Source: Littorina saxatilis (lineage: Eukaryota; Mollusca; Gastropoda; Littorinimorpha; Littorinidae). Taken from it: 64,000 nt of DNA. The stretch is taken from the NCBI RefSeq assembly GCF_037325665.1, contig NC_090251.1, forward strand, positions 34,198,523 to 34,262,522, in the 5' to 3' direction. The position numbers were made by a program, and so were the translations under genes. Shown here piece by piece: positions 12,001 to 22,799 of this stretch; position 1 is the first letter of the stretch; each line of letters starts with the position of its first letter. The notes under the pieces were generated by a model. It did not search any database, was not told the DNA's origin, and saw only the letters and a program-made list of their open reading frames with translations.

Positions 12001-13572
12001 CTGGGGAGCATCATTGACGGACAAGGAGGCTCGGACAGGGACGTCAAAGCAAGGATTGGGAAAGCACGGGGAGCCTTTGTCATGCTAAAGAAGATCTGGA
12101 GTTCCAAGGAGATTAGCCAAAGGACGAAGCTTCGGATCTTCAATTCAAATGTCAAGTCTGTTCTTCTCTATGGGTGTGAGACATGGAGGACAACAGAGAC
12201 CATGCTGGGAAAGATCCAAATCTTTGTCAACACCTGCTTGAGGCGCATCCTAAACATCAGATGGACGGACAGAATCCGAAATGAAGACCTTTGGCAGAGA
12301 GCTGACCAGAAACCAGCGGCGCAGCAAATTCTCCGGAGGAAATGGGGCTGGATAGGGCACACCCTGAGAAAGCCAGCATCCAGTATCACGAGGCAAGCCC
12401 TGAAGTGGAATCCACAAGGGAAAAGGAAGAGAGGCCGGCCGCGCAACAGCTGGAGACGAGACACTGAAGCAGAGATCAACAGGCAGGGGAAGACCTGGAG
12501 CCAGATCGTAAGGGCAGCCCAGGACCGTGTCGGATGGAGAATTGTCGTCGATGGCCTATGCTCCCCCGGGGGTTCATAATGGCCTAAGTAAGTAAGCAAT
12601 TCCCTTAGTCTCGGTATGGTTTGCAAAATGTGCCAAAAGTTTTAATTTTTTTGTAGAAATTAAAAGTTTTAGGGTCCGCAGGAAAAAATAGGGTCGGTCG
12701 GGTTACCCTAAACCAACATATTTTTGTGTGTAGCCTAATCAGTTCATGTGCAGGATCTGATCGAGTACAATGATAAATTTAATTTGTAGATTGTAATAAA
12801 ATTGCAGTTTTAAGCTCCTTGCAAGAAAGTCAGTGAAACTTGGTATTTTGATGCCTGAGGCATGACCGAAAGCCCTAAGGCACCTGGATGGGAAAAGTTC
12901 AGTAACTTAAGTTTAAGTGATTAATTAAAAAAAAAAGAAAAAAGGTGAATGCTAGCAGTAACATGCTCTGTGTTCATAAGATCACTTTAGCAGTGTGCAT
13001 CTGAGGAGAATGGGTCAATGCTGATCAATGCAACAGCTAGGAGGTGTTGTACCAAACCACTAGTTTGCAATTTAGACAAGCTGCCACAACTAGGTTCATG
13101 TTCATTGTGCATCGAAACAATGATATTATTGACCAAACGAAGCACATAAAAAAGAGAAAACAATGTGTGTTTTCGTAATTACTCGCAGCAAGTGAAACAA
13201 TCAAAATCTACGGCTGACTATCACTATCAGAATGAGTCATCTCTCTGCAACTGCAAGATGTTACTAGCTGTAACTGCAACTGTGTAAGAGGAAAGTGGCG
13301 AACCAATAAGCATGCATACTATCGAAAAAAACAGGATCTACACCGCATTGCTGACAATGATGGATTTAGATGTCAACGAATTTATCTTCGGCCTGGTGAA
13401 ATGCCAACGTGCCTCTCCCGGACAAAGCTCAAAGCTGTCATGAAAGCTATCAAAAAGTGACTACCCACAAGGACTTACCTGGTATTTGCACGTACAGCGA
13501 AGAAAATGCAAACAGATAGATAATTGACATACACCACAGAAAAAGATCTTTCGTAAAGGCAACTCGTGCCAT
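51..13572 (-). CDS. LMF2: Lipase maturation factor 2-like, N-terminal five coding exons (gene runs off left edge)
   Basis: Coding exons in transcription order: 13572-13479, 10247-10197, 9564-9365, 7105-7077 and 247-51. All have GT-AG borders and the phases agree (1, 1, 0, 2, 1). The start is the ATG at 13572, giving [13 protein letters not shown], then a hydrophobic stretch and [11 protein letters not shown], which match the LMF2 N-terminus. Later landmarks are [37 protein letters not shown] and [19 protein letters not shown] followed by CPTWWGLS, the family's most conserved block. These favour LMF2 over LMF1. The family is multi-pass in the ER membrane; LMF1 helps dimeric lipases such as lipoprotein lipase fold, while LMF2's substrate is less certain. 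About 190 residues are present; human LMF2 has about 700, so most of the gene lies to the left. Intron 1 holds a LINE, intron 3 a mariner-derived element and intron 4 a DIRS-like element. NCAPH2 lies divergently upstream. Confidence 0.93.
1246..1467 (+). pseudogene. Fragment resembling ZNF862/hAT-type domain, inside element A
   Basis: An open stretch reads [18 protein letters not shown], then [17 protein letters not shown] and [16 protein letters not shown]. The pattern FW-DVR-FY---V-KML-KFPF---L--L-VLD resembles the central region of ZNF862-like and TTF-type zinc-finger proteins derived from hAT transposases. It is about 70 residues long, lies between the recombinase region and the end of the DIRS-like element, and has no partner exons nearby. 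I take it as a captured or inserted fragment; identity is from memory of the pattern. Confidence 0.35.
2424..2905 (-). mobile_element. SINE-like retroposon, copy 1 (inserted in element A)
   Basis: About 480 bp flanked by the 11-bp target duplication GTGGTTGCAGT (2413-2423 and 2906-2916). Read on the minus strand it begins with the hairpin CCGCAGTGGGGCACTGCGG and ends in a (CAAA)n-like tail (plus-strand TTTGTTTGTTTATTTG). A second copy at 45417-45891 differs at only a handful of positions, so the family was active recently. It carries no coding frame of its own. Confidence 0.8.
7077..7105 (-). other. LMF2: LMF2 29-nt micro-exon (coding exon 4)
   Basis: A 29-nt exon encodes VGQTFLWFQ plus the first two bases of W. 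It has a good acceptor (pyrimidine tract, GTGCAG) and donor (GTGAGT). It joins exon 3, ending LYLSLYQ, to exon 5, starting with the last base of W followed by DILLLEAG. Without it the conserved QVGQ-FQWD block would be missing. Confidence 0.88.
7318..7883 (+). mobile_element. Mariner-type DNA transposon remnant with long inverted ends
   Basis: A 566-bp element flanked by TA on both sides (7316-7317, 7884-7885), with inverted ends of about 190 bp starting CAGGGTGACCCC. Between them is the C-terminal end of a mariner/Tc1-type transposase: [13 protein letters not shown], carrying the third catalytic aspartate, then an in-frame stop after [10 protein letters not shown] (TGA, about 7598), and then [18 protein letters not shown] to a natural stop inside the right end. 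The first two catalytic aspartates are absent, so it cannot move by itself. It sits in LMF2 intron 3. Confidence 0.8.
9190..9400 (-). repeat. Three degenerate tandem copies of the LMF2 exon 3 end
   Basis: The end of LMF2 exon 3 with its splice donor (about 9415-9340) is followed inside the intron by two decayed copies, at about 9320-9250 and 9235-9185, spaced about 92 bp. On the plus strand each copy contains a form of GAATGGTGAAGGAGAGAAAG preceded by AAAATCCA. The extra copies have lost a clean coding frame, so they look like tandem duplications of the exon-intron border rather than alternative exons. Confidence 0.6.
10960..11225 (+). repeat. Interspersed repeat, GGGG-rich family
   Basis: The stretch around TTTCAAGGAAATAAATAACG, a G/C-rich centre and TTTAACCCCCTCTGG recurs in inverse orientation at about 31025-31245. 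It is non-coding and of unknown class; it lies in LMF2 intron 1. Confidence 0.45.
11411..12714. mobile_element. Older inverted-repeat element split by a LINE
   Basis: GGTTTAGGGTAAC (11411-11423) and its inverse (12702-12714) face each other, with TAGGGTCGGT-like sequence just inside each end. Without the LINE at 11510-12597 the element would be about 215 bp, the size of a miniature inverted-repeat transposon. Its superfamily is unknown. Confidence 0.5.
11510..12597 (+). mobile_element. 5'-truncated RTE-type LINE, 3' part of reverse transcriptase
   Basis: A non-LTR retrotransposon end carrying one long frame (about 11510-12579). It holds reverse transcriptase motifs [14 protein letters not shown] and the catalytic [10 protein letters not shown] (the YADD-type box), then [33 protein letters not shown] and a basic C-terminus with [15 protein letters not shown]. 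The frame ends in a stop just before the tail TAAGTAAGTAAG. A perfect 12-bp target duplication, AATTCCCTTAGT, flanks it at 11498-11509 and 12598-12609. The endonuclease and the front of the reverse transcriptase are missing, as in usual 5' truncation. The intact frame and perfect duplication suggest a recent insertion. It lies in LMF2 intron 1, opposite to that gene. Confidence 0.9.
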
Positions 13573-14761
13573 CTTCCTATGCGCTTGAAACACTGCACGA
13601 AAAGAAAAGTAGACAGTGTTATCTTCGATCTGAGTGTAGGCTTCTTGTCCGAAGAGGTCTCGGCAAACCGAATCTCAAAGCAAGAGTTAGTCTCGGTAGT
13701 CTTAAAACCAAAAACACCGCTCGATAAAGATGGGTAATAGTTTTGCTTAATATTTTAGGATATGTACCATTATGTGTGTCAGTTCTTGCACTTGACTTTT
13801 TTTCATGTAATATCAAATCCTATTTAAAGTGTTTTTATATCATGTATTTAAACGTTATTTATTTTAAATTAAGAAAAGCACTTTCTAAGAGTAGATTAGT
13901 TTTGTGCAGGCGGATGTAGTATCATTGCGAGTCCAGCTGTCTAAGTTTGCGTTTGTTTTTCGTTGGCTGCCGATCGGTTCAGCTTTTACTATTATATCTC
14001 TAATCATTCGTTGATATTTAAACAAACTGGAAAGCATTTTACAGGTTTCTGTCCGGACAAAAATTAAAATAGCGCAATAATGGAGGGAAACCATTTTACA
14101 GGCCTGCTTTTGTATCATTGCTACTGATTGGTCAAGATTGTTCGTCTTGACAAATCACTGACGCGGTCTCAATGATTACAAATTGAGCGGCCTGTTATGA
14201 ACTTCTATGGCAATCAAACGTGGTTCTAATTTTTGAGGAAGCAGGGGATCGAGATCATCAACGCATTTGGTGTGTTAACTTTTTATTCGATATTAATGAT
14301 AAAGACCATGGATTTGTCACTGAAACTTAGAGTCGACCAGTACCGTCGCCGGTTATGGACGAAAAGCATGTCAGTTTCTTGCATGTGAAGAAAATTTGTG
14401 GTAAAATTTAATAGATTTCACCCCCAAAATCGAATTCTTCGAAAACGTGTACTGAGTGGTTACGTCCCTTGAGTAAGAAGGAAAACATTTTAGGATGAAT
14501 CAAATTTCTAAGTTAAATAAAACAAATTGGTTGGACACATTTGGCCCCATGAATGTAAGGTACACAAGGTCGCTCATCGGTACTATCGAAGGGTGTTTTT
14601 TTTGTTCAGTGTAGAGTTTATACAAGATCAACGAGGCCGAGAAGCGAAATATCAACACGGCGAAAGATGAAAACGTCACACCGGATCTCCCTCTCGAACT
14701 CTTTGACTGAGTCTCTCTCTCCCTCCCTCTCTCTGACTCTGACTGAGTCTCTCTCTCTCTG

Positions 14762-14812
<51 letters not shown>

Positions 14813-15751
14813 GGAGCGATTGATATTTCGCTTTGGAGTCTCAAAGATTCACTCAATCAGTCCCATTCTTCTGTCATACTAGAACCACTTTCATTGTGTG
14901 TTTGTTTTTTGTGTGTGACCTCAACTAAATCTTTTGTATATGAGTTGTTCTTCAGTACTGGTGACAGAAAGGGGGAAAAGTGGTCAAAATTCAAATCTCT
15001 AGTTTTGTTTTTGAAATATAGCTTTTCATAAAGCAGAAATACTGTAGTATCTGATGTACATAAGAAAACATCACTGGTTCACGAATCACATGGTTCTTAC
15101 ATAATCTAACTTTTAAAGCTGGTTCTTGTGTGTCTGTGTATGTTTGTATGATGACGATAGGATCCGAAACGGCTGCACGGACTGAGACAGGAATTGCAGA
15201 GAATGTTTTTTGCCACTCGAGTCGTGTCATAGGGTACTTTTGGAATAGTAAATTTGAAAGGATTCTTTAAAAAAAATGGCGGAAAACATTATATACCCGG
15301 CCTGTGAGCTATCGAGGATCCTCCCCGTCTGGGCTGTCGAAACATGGTCTTGTTAAAAGACGTTTTCAAATGGTTAACGGGGAGATACACTCGAAGCACA
15401 TGTAGCGAAGTTATGTTGCCAAATCATCAAAGATTAACATTTCACTACACGGATCGATGCGCACAGTCGAAATAGATGTGACTTTCACACGACCGAAGAC
15501 TACTTACTAGCAGACTAGCAGACGACAAGATCTAAATATTTAGATCAGTGAGAGCAATCCGTTGAAGAACAGTTACTCCGCTTATTCATCTTCAGTTAAG
15601 CTTATTTTCCCTGCCATAAGTTTCCTTGCAGATCTGCAGTCGCGTAGTGAAATTTAATTATTAACTTGTGTCATCGGAAGATTCTTCTCAGTCAATGATC
15701 AAAGCACAGTAAGTTCTATGCTGACAAAAGTCACTTTAGGAAAACAGGACC
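13573..15751. other. LMF2 upstream region, left half of the divergent intergenic space
   Basis: No coding exon is seen here. It should hold the LMF2 promoter next to 13573. A TC/GTCTCT microsatellite lies at about 14712-14813, flanked by inverted copies of a GCGAAATATCAA-like motif. The rest is AT-rich unique-looking sequence. Confidence 0.5.
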
Positions 15752-16738
15752 GTCAATATAACACTTACCTCGACAGTACTATTCTTGCACATTATCTATT
15801 ATAGGCCGAAAAAATTGGACAAAACGCTGAGTGGGTACAATTATCTCCCATAACCATGCGCCACCGTGGATCCCAAGCACTGTCCGAGTGCTTCCCCCTT
15901 ACAGGATGTAGGTGGCGCGTCCTCTTTCTTTTTTCGCGCGTGTCAGACCGGCTGTGTTTCTGCTACGCTCCCGGATTATTTTGGACTAAGAGGCTTCTTT
16001 TCTGTGTGGACTATCACCTGTTGGATTATTGTGTGTTATTCCACTTCTGGCTTGAGGCTACGTTGTGTTTCCTTCAACTTGTGCCTCCGTTTTTGTGTGG
16101 CGGACTCGGCGTGCCTCCCGTCCTACTTCGTGGTGACCGGTCGTCTGCTTCTCGTTTCGCCGCATTCACTTGAGTATTGACCTAAATTTTCTTTGAATTT
16201 TGTTAATTCTCGGTCTTTAAGGGTACGTACAGGGCGAGGTAGGATGTCTCGTCCTGTTTTGGGCTCTGGTTCTACGGAACCAGAGTCTGCCGGGGGCAAC
16301 CCTTCTCCGGGCGCCCAGCGTTATGTTTTACGCACGGAGAAGGGGATCTTTCGGCGCTCCGACTCTCCCTCCCCAAACGCTTTGCGTTTGCGGCGAGGGA
16401 GGGCGGAGAAAGCCTGTTTGAGCAAGCTCAATGCGAGCTTGCTCAAACAGGCTGGGCTTGAGCCTGGGACTTCGGGCGGGGCTGCGCCGTCGAAGGTTCG
16501 GGGAAGGTCGAGGGGAAAGAAAAAGCTTCTTTCTCCTTCTCCTTCAGTGGAACAGGCTTCCCCCCCTTCGACGCCGTTGTCCGGCCCTCAGTCTCAGGCT
16601 TCAGCTCCTCCCGGTTTCAAGCCTGGGGGGAAGGTTTCCTTCTCCCTGGCTCGAATCCGGGGGCAGGTCGATTCCCAACCCTCTTTGGGGGTTGGTGAAT
16701 CCGATCTAGGGGCTACTGGAGAGACTCAGGTTTTGACA

Positions 16739-16858
16739 GCCAACGGCCATTCCACGTTGAAAACACCGGTTCTCGTCCGACCACCGAAGTTAAGCAACGT
16801 CGGGCCCGGTTAGTACTTGGATGGGTGACCGCCTGGGAACACCGGGTGCAGTTGGCAT
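16739..16858 (+). rRNA. 5S rRNA sequence carried inside DIRS-like element B
   Basis: Exactly 120 nt with clear 5S rRNA sequence: AAAACACCGGTTCTCGTCCG, GAAGTTAAGCAACGTCGGGC, GTTAGTACTTGGATGGGTG and ACCGCCTGGGAA. The internal RNA polymerase III control regions are present: box A near 16788-16801, and box C near 16819-16838. Helix I is intact, with GCCAAC (16739-16744) pairing fully with GTTGGC (16851-16856), although two base pairs differ from the usual animal GUCUAC/GUAGAC. A TTTT run, a possible Pol III terminator, lies at 16870-16873. It lies in the same direction as the element, within its gag-like region. Whether it is transcribed or is a retroposed copy cannot be told from sequence. Confidence 0.9.
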
Positions 16859-17329
16859 TAAAATCTTCCTTTTCCGGTGCCTCTCCTGTGCCCTCCTCGG
16901 TTTCCACCGCTGTGGAAGCCAGGAGGGACACGGGTCCTCCTCTGAACTCCCTCGCTGGGTCGTCTGCTGCTGTTTCGACAGTAGTTTCGGCCTCTTGGGG
17001 GGGGAGATCGGAGGAGATGACGGGGTCGCTGAATTCCCTCCCCGCTGGGGTTGGGATGCGAATTGACCCCGTTCAGGGCGGTCCTGTGGGGGCAGGGGTT
17101 TCAGGCTTCGTGCCTACGACCACTGCTACTACGGTTCCCTCTGACGTCCGTGTGACTGGTGGCTGTCCCTCTTGTTAAGACGCTCCGGCCGACTAGTTAC
17201 TGGACGTGGAGGTGTTCGACAGAACGTGGTACTTCTGTCGAATGGTCAGGGAGACGGGAACATTGTTTCTGTTGCTCAGACCGACACCTCCGACCGGACC
17301 GTCTTGACCCCACGCCATTCCTTAGCGTC

Positions 17330-18960
17330 TGGTGTTCGGGTGACGGATGGTCCGGACCAAGGGTCCGGAACGTTCCAGGCTTACGGGTCGGGATCGAACC
17401 GGACCCACGGGTCCCGACTGGACTTGACCTCCGGGTTTGGTCCGGACGGGACCCATGGTACGGGACCGTACCGGACCTTAGGGTCCGGTGCGGGACAGTA
17501 CCTCTGGCCCTTGCCGGACCCCCGGACCTACGGGTCCGGATGGTACGGTACGGGACCAGTGGTTCGGTCGGGACCGGACCACCCGACCACCTCTGTTGGT
17601 CTGGGTGGTCTGGCACCGAACCGGAACACACCGGACCACCGGACCTACGGGTCCGGATGGTACGGTACCGGACCAGTGGTCCGGTCGGGGCCGGACCACT
17701 CGACCACCTCTGTTGGTCCGGGTGGTCTGGCACCGAACCGGACCATGCCGGACCTACGGGTCCGGATGGTACGGTATGTCCACGTCCGACCGAGCCACCC
17801 GAACACTTCTGTGGGTACGGATGGTTCGGTACCGAACGGGACCTCCGGATGCTACGGGACCGGACCGAACCTACGGGTTCGGATGGTCCGGTACCGGACC
17901 AGTGGTCCGGTCCGAACCGGACCACCCGACCACCTCTGTTGGTCCGGATGGTCTGTCACCGAACCGGACCATACCGGACCACCGGACCTACGGGTCCGGA
18001 TGGTACGGTAGGTCCACGTCCGGACCGAACCACCCGAACACTTCTGTGGGTACGGATGGTTCGGTGCCGTACGGGACCTCCGGATGGTACGGGACCGGAC
18101 CGGACCTACGGGTCTGGATGGTCCGGACCACCCGACCACCTCTGTTGGTCCGGATGGTCTGGCACCGAACCGGACCTACGGGTCCGGATGGTACGGTATG
18201 TCCACGTCCGGACCGAGCCACCCGAACACTTCTGTGGGTACGGGTGGTTCGGTGCCGAACGGGACCTCCGGATGGTACGGGACCGGACCGGACCTACGGG
18301 TCTGGATGGTCCGGTACTGGACCGGTGGTCCGGTCCGGACCGGACCACCCGACCACCTCTGTTGGTCCGGATGGTCTGGCACCGGACCACCGGACTTACG
18401 GGTCCGGATGGTGCGGTGTGTCCACGTCCGGACCGAACCACCCGAACACTTCTGTGGGTACGGATGGTTCGGTGCCGAACGGGACCTCCGGATGGTACGG
18501 GACCGGACCGGACCACCCTACCGGACCGGTCCGGACCACCCGACCACCTCTGTTGGTCCGGATGGTCTGGCACCGAACCGGACCTACGGGTCCGGATGGT
18601 ACGGTACGTCCACGCCCGGACCGAGCCACCCGAACACTTCTGTGCGTACGGATGGTTCGGTGCCGAACAGGACCTCCGGATGGTACCGGACCTACGGGTC
18701 CGGACCTACGGGTCCGGATGGCCCGGTGCCGGACCACCCGACCACCTCTGTTGGTCTGGATGGTCTGGCACCGAACCGGACCATACCGGACCACGGGTCC
18801 GGATGGTACGGTATGTCCACGTCCGGACCTAACCACCCGAACACTTCTGTGGGTACGATGGTTCGGTGCCGAACGGGACCTCCGGATGGTCCGGCACCGG
18901 ACCGGAACACCGGACCACCCTACCGGACCGGATCGGCACCCCCGACCGGACCGGACCATT
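17330..18960 (+). repeat. GC-rich tandem array, ~200-bp higher-order unit, in element B
   Basis: Built from short words such as GGTCCGGATGGT and CCGGACCTACGGGTCC. Landmark CGACCACCTCTGTTGGT recurs at 17584, 17701, 17928, 18134, 18350, 18541 and 18739; landmark CACTTCTGTGGGTAC recurs at about 17804, 18040, 18230, 18440, 18640 and 18843. This gives a unit of about 190-235 bp with one short unit. Several frames on both strands stay open for long distances because the short words rarely make stops, so open length here is not evidence of a gene. Confidence 0.88.
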
Positions 18961-21900
18961 TCTTTTCTGATCAGACCCGATGGGTTCCTGTTCAGTCTAT
19001 AAATGGCGGGGGTTCGTTGGCTGGGCTGACCCAACAGTCGCAGGGTTGTTGTTTTTCTCCCCCTTCGGCTGCTGGAGACGTTTCGTCTTTGGGGCAGGGG
19101 TCTTCGCGGCCTCTTGCTTCTGTGGGCGTTTCTTCACAGCCTGCTTCATCGCTTTCGGCTCTTCCCCCTCAAGCTCCCTACACTCCTGCTTTTGAGGAGT
19201 TGTCGGGAAGTGAAGAGGAGAGTGAGTCGGAGGACGATAGGGAGGAGGATCAGGGTCGCCCTGAGGTTAACACTGATCCTCTACCCTTGCCGGTTTCTGA
19301 TGGAACTTCCGAAGCTATGCTTCGTACTTTCCAACAGTACATGACAGACATCACGCGGCGTCTTGACGTCACGGATGCCTCTCTTAAGCGTCTGTCGTCT
19401 AGTGTTGACACACGGGACCTGGACCCGGGGTCTGAGGACGAGAGGCAGGAGGCTCGTCCTCGCACAACTAGAAGGACGTTTGAACAGTTTCAGGACGTCC
19501 TTCCCTGAGACGCCCTCTCGTCCTTTGAGTCCGCTTCGGCCCGGGCGCGGGAGGCTCACGCCGCGTCTGCCGGCGGCTCGTTTTATGAACGATCCGTCCG
19601 CCGGCAATTCGCGTTCCACCCTAGTCTTAGTGCCACGGTGGAAGCGGCAGCACATCGCCTGAGGAGTACAGATTCACGTGCTAACGCGACCTATGTTCCT
19701 CGGGAGGACGCGGGTTCAGTGCCATGCTTTCCTTCGGGAGGCGCACCTCCACTGTTTCCTCGTGTCCAATCTGTTTCGTCCCTCCCTTTTCCCTTTGACT
19801 CTCGAACTCTCCCTTTCCAGACTTCGAGTGTTTAGGGTGGGGCTGACGGTGATGTGTTCGTTGGGGAGGTGCCTTCGGTCAAGAAGGTGGAACTGAGCTC
19901 TGCTTCGTTCCACAATCTTGAGGCCACCGTTTCTTCCACAGTCGAGGCCCAATCACAGGCCTTGACATGGATGAGCACGCTGTCCACACTGTTGGACCCT
20001 CCCGATCGGGCAGAGTCCGATTTCACTCGGGTCCTTGACACGGTTCGAGTGGATCGGGCTTTGCATGCCGTGCGATCGTGCGTGACGTCTGCGGCAGAAT
20101 TGGCCATTGGAACACGGGTCCACTTTATTGGCCCTGTTCCGTGATCATTTTCTGCCTACTTCTATAGTGCCTCCGGATATGAGGAAGAGTCTGAGGAACA
20201 CGTTTCCTCAGCCTTCTTCCCTCTTTCATCCGGACACTGTTCGTTCTGTGGTGGAGTCCACACGCCAGAGGAACACTGATTCTCTGATGGTTGGCCTCGC
20301 TGCTTCGGCGACGGCGGCGGGGAGTAAGAGAAGTGCTACAGTCACCTCCAGCTCCCAGCCTCAGAAGAAGAAGAAGAAGCCAGTTTCACTGCCTCCTTCT
20401 TCCTCCTCTTAGGCGCCTGTTGCGTTCCCAAGCAAGACGAAGGGTGCTCAGACAGGTAAGGGGAAGCAGCACCACCAGGGGGGGTGGTCGCAAGCCTGCG
20501 CCTGCCCGCCAGCAGAATTTTCAGTGAGTCCCGGCCCTACGTTGACGCCCCCTCAAGTTGCCCCACTTTCGTCCGTCGGTTCCCTTTTTCGGGCCCGCGG
20601 CATGTGGGGCAGACTGGTCTCCAACCAGTTTTTCTTGAGGGTGGTGTGGTCGGGGTTTTCTCTACCGCTGTCGTCACAACCTCCATTGTCCGCTCTAACC
20701 TGGACGTTCCCCCCTCCTCGAGACCCTGCCAGATGGCAGGCTCTTCAGGACGAGGTGAACTCGTTGGTCGAGAAGAAGGCGGTCTACCCCCTTTCTCAGC
20801 CTTCTCCGGGGTTCTGCTCCCGCCTGTTCGCCGTCCCCAAAAAGGACGGCCGGTTCAGGCCGGTGTTGGACCTCTCCACCTTGAACTTGTACCTTCACAG
20901 GTGCAAGTTCAAGATGGAAACCCCTTCGTCGGTCCGGTTGGCCATCCGGCCAAACGATTGGGCCATGTCTGGGACCTCCAGGATGCTTACTTCCACATCC
21001 TGGTGGCCCCGGGGTACCGACATCTGCTCCGGTTCGTTTGGGAGGGCACAGTGTTCGAGTTTCGGGCCCTCCCATTCGGCCTGTCCTTGGCCCCTCTGAT
21101 TTTCAACGGGGACAACAACACCACATGCTTAGCTTACCTTCGCCACCAGGGGGGCACCAATTCTCGGTCCCTCTCCCTGTTGGCGGAGGAGATTCTGCTC
21201 TGGTGCCAGACCAATCAGGTCCGGATGTCAGTCCAGTTCGTTCCGGGGAAACTGAACGCCCTGGCCGACATTCTCAGTCGGGGCGATCAGGTTCTCTCCA
21301 CAGAATGGACCATCGCTCACAACGTTCTACAGCGTCTGTGGGCAAGGTGGGACCGTCCTCTGATCGATCGGTTCGCAACTCGATTCAGCGCTCGGCTTCC
21401 CAGGTACGTCAGCCCCTTTCGAGACATGAATGCGTTCCACTTGGACGCATTCACTCTCTTGTGGAGGCTCCTCGATGCTTACGCCTATCCCCCGACATCT
21501 CTGATTCCGAGGGTGCTGGCAAAATATCTGCAGGAACGACCAAGACTGATTTTGGTCGCGCCTTACTGGCCAACAGCTCCGTGGTTTCCAGATCTTCGCG
21601 GTCTCACCCACGTAGACCCTCTACCTCTGGATCTGGACGGGGGAGGTCTGCTCGAGCCTCGATCATGCCTCCCTCATCCACGTCCAGAGAGTCTGTGCTT
21701 GACCGCATGGCTCTTGTGCGCTCCAAACTGCTTGCACTAGGATTGCACAAGAGTTCAGTAGAGTTTTCCTTGAACGCTAAGAGGCGATCAACTAATCAGC
21801 TCTACGACTTACGCTGGAGAGCTTGGGCCACCTTCGCCTTGTCCAAGGGGATAAAGCTGCTTTATCCCTCAACACAGGACTTGGCCAACTTCCTGGTGGA

Positions 21901-22799
21901 AGTGTATCAAAAGAAGAGTCTTTCTTCTAAGACTCTTCTTGGATACAGATCTGCCATCGCTTCCACGATTGCGGCCGCTACTGGTCGCAGATCTGAACAC
22001 TTGATCAGGTCCTCCCTCATCGCTAATGTCCTTTCGGGTATTAGCAATGCAGCGGTGTCTAAACCTCGGGTTTCATTTCCCAAGGGGGATGTCTTTCTGG
22101 TCCTCAAACTCCTGCGTAGCAATGAGTTTGAACCCCTGGCAGGCATCAGTATCAAGTTGCTGATTTTTAAGACTAATTGTTCCTCATCGCTTTAGCCACT
22201 TGCCGTAGACTCAGTGGTATTCAAGCTTTGAGTGGCCTGGACTTTGACATTGAGTTCACCACACAGCAGTGGTTGCCAGCATGGTCACGTCAGTCTAAGA
22301 TATGTTTCTTGGGTATATTTTCTTTTACGGTAGTACTGTTCGAAAATTGCCTGGGTATCTTAATCCTTGGATTTAAGTGATTTTGATTAAGGAGTTTAAT
22401 ACTCTACATATCACCCTCACACCACTCTGGTATTCTGTGCAAGAATAGTACTGTCGAGGTAAGTGTTATATTGACTGTAAGGCTTCTTTTTAAGCCTACT
22501 GTCTATATGATACTTACCGAGACAGTACTATTAGAGTTTCCCTCCCGCCTCCCCTCTTGATATGTTATGGGCTTTTTGAGGGTCTGCAGCTCATAAAGAA
22601 AGAGGACGCGCCACCTACATCCTGTAAGGGGGAAGCACTCGGACAGTGCTTGGGATCCACGGTGGCGCATGGTTATGGGAGATAATTGTACCCACTCAGC
22701 GTTTTGTCCAATTTTTTCGGCCTATAATAGATAATGTGCAAGAATAGTACTGTCTCGGTAAGTATCATATAGACAGTAGGCTTAAAAAGAAGCCTTACA

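Larger units (their letters stand above)
15752..22799 (+). mobile_element. DIRS-like tyrosine-recombinase retrotransposon, broken (element B)
   Basis: A fossil element of about 7.05 kb on the plus strand. Inverted ends at about 15752-15935 and 22590-22799 are almost identical over some 170 bp, so it inserted recently. An internal complementary region at about 22435-22540 matches both outer ends joined back to back, the DIRS hallmark. Parts: gag-like region (about 16190-20410), reverse transcriptase/RNase H (about 20480-21660; AVPKKDGRFRPVLDLSTLN, RALPFGLSLAP) and tyrosine recombinase (about 21660-22370). The gag-like part contains a 5S rRNA sequence and a long tandem array. No flanking target duplication was seen, as expected for DIRS. 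It is broken, with at least four interruptions. It lies between the divergent genes LMF2 and NCAPH2. Confidence 0.88.

Noticed and set aside
13441-13572. LMF1 rather than LMF2 as the identity of the left-edge gene
   Set aside because: The [10 protein letters not shown]...CPTWWGLS block and the linkage to NCAPH2 both fit LMF2 better.
14500-14882. Arg/Glu- and Ser/Leu-rich open frames on both strands
   Set aside because: Products of the TC microsatellite.
17197-19034. Several long open frames on the minus strand opposite the tandem array
   Set aside because: They arise because the repeated GGTCCGGA-type words lack stops in most frames; no domain or start context.
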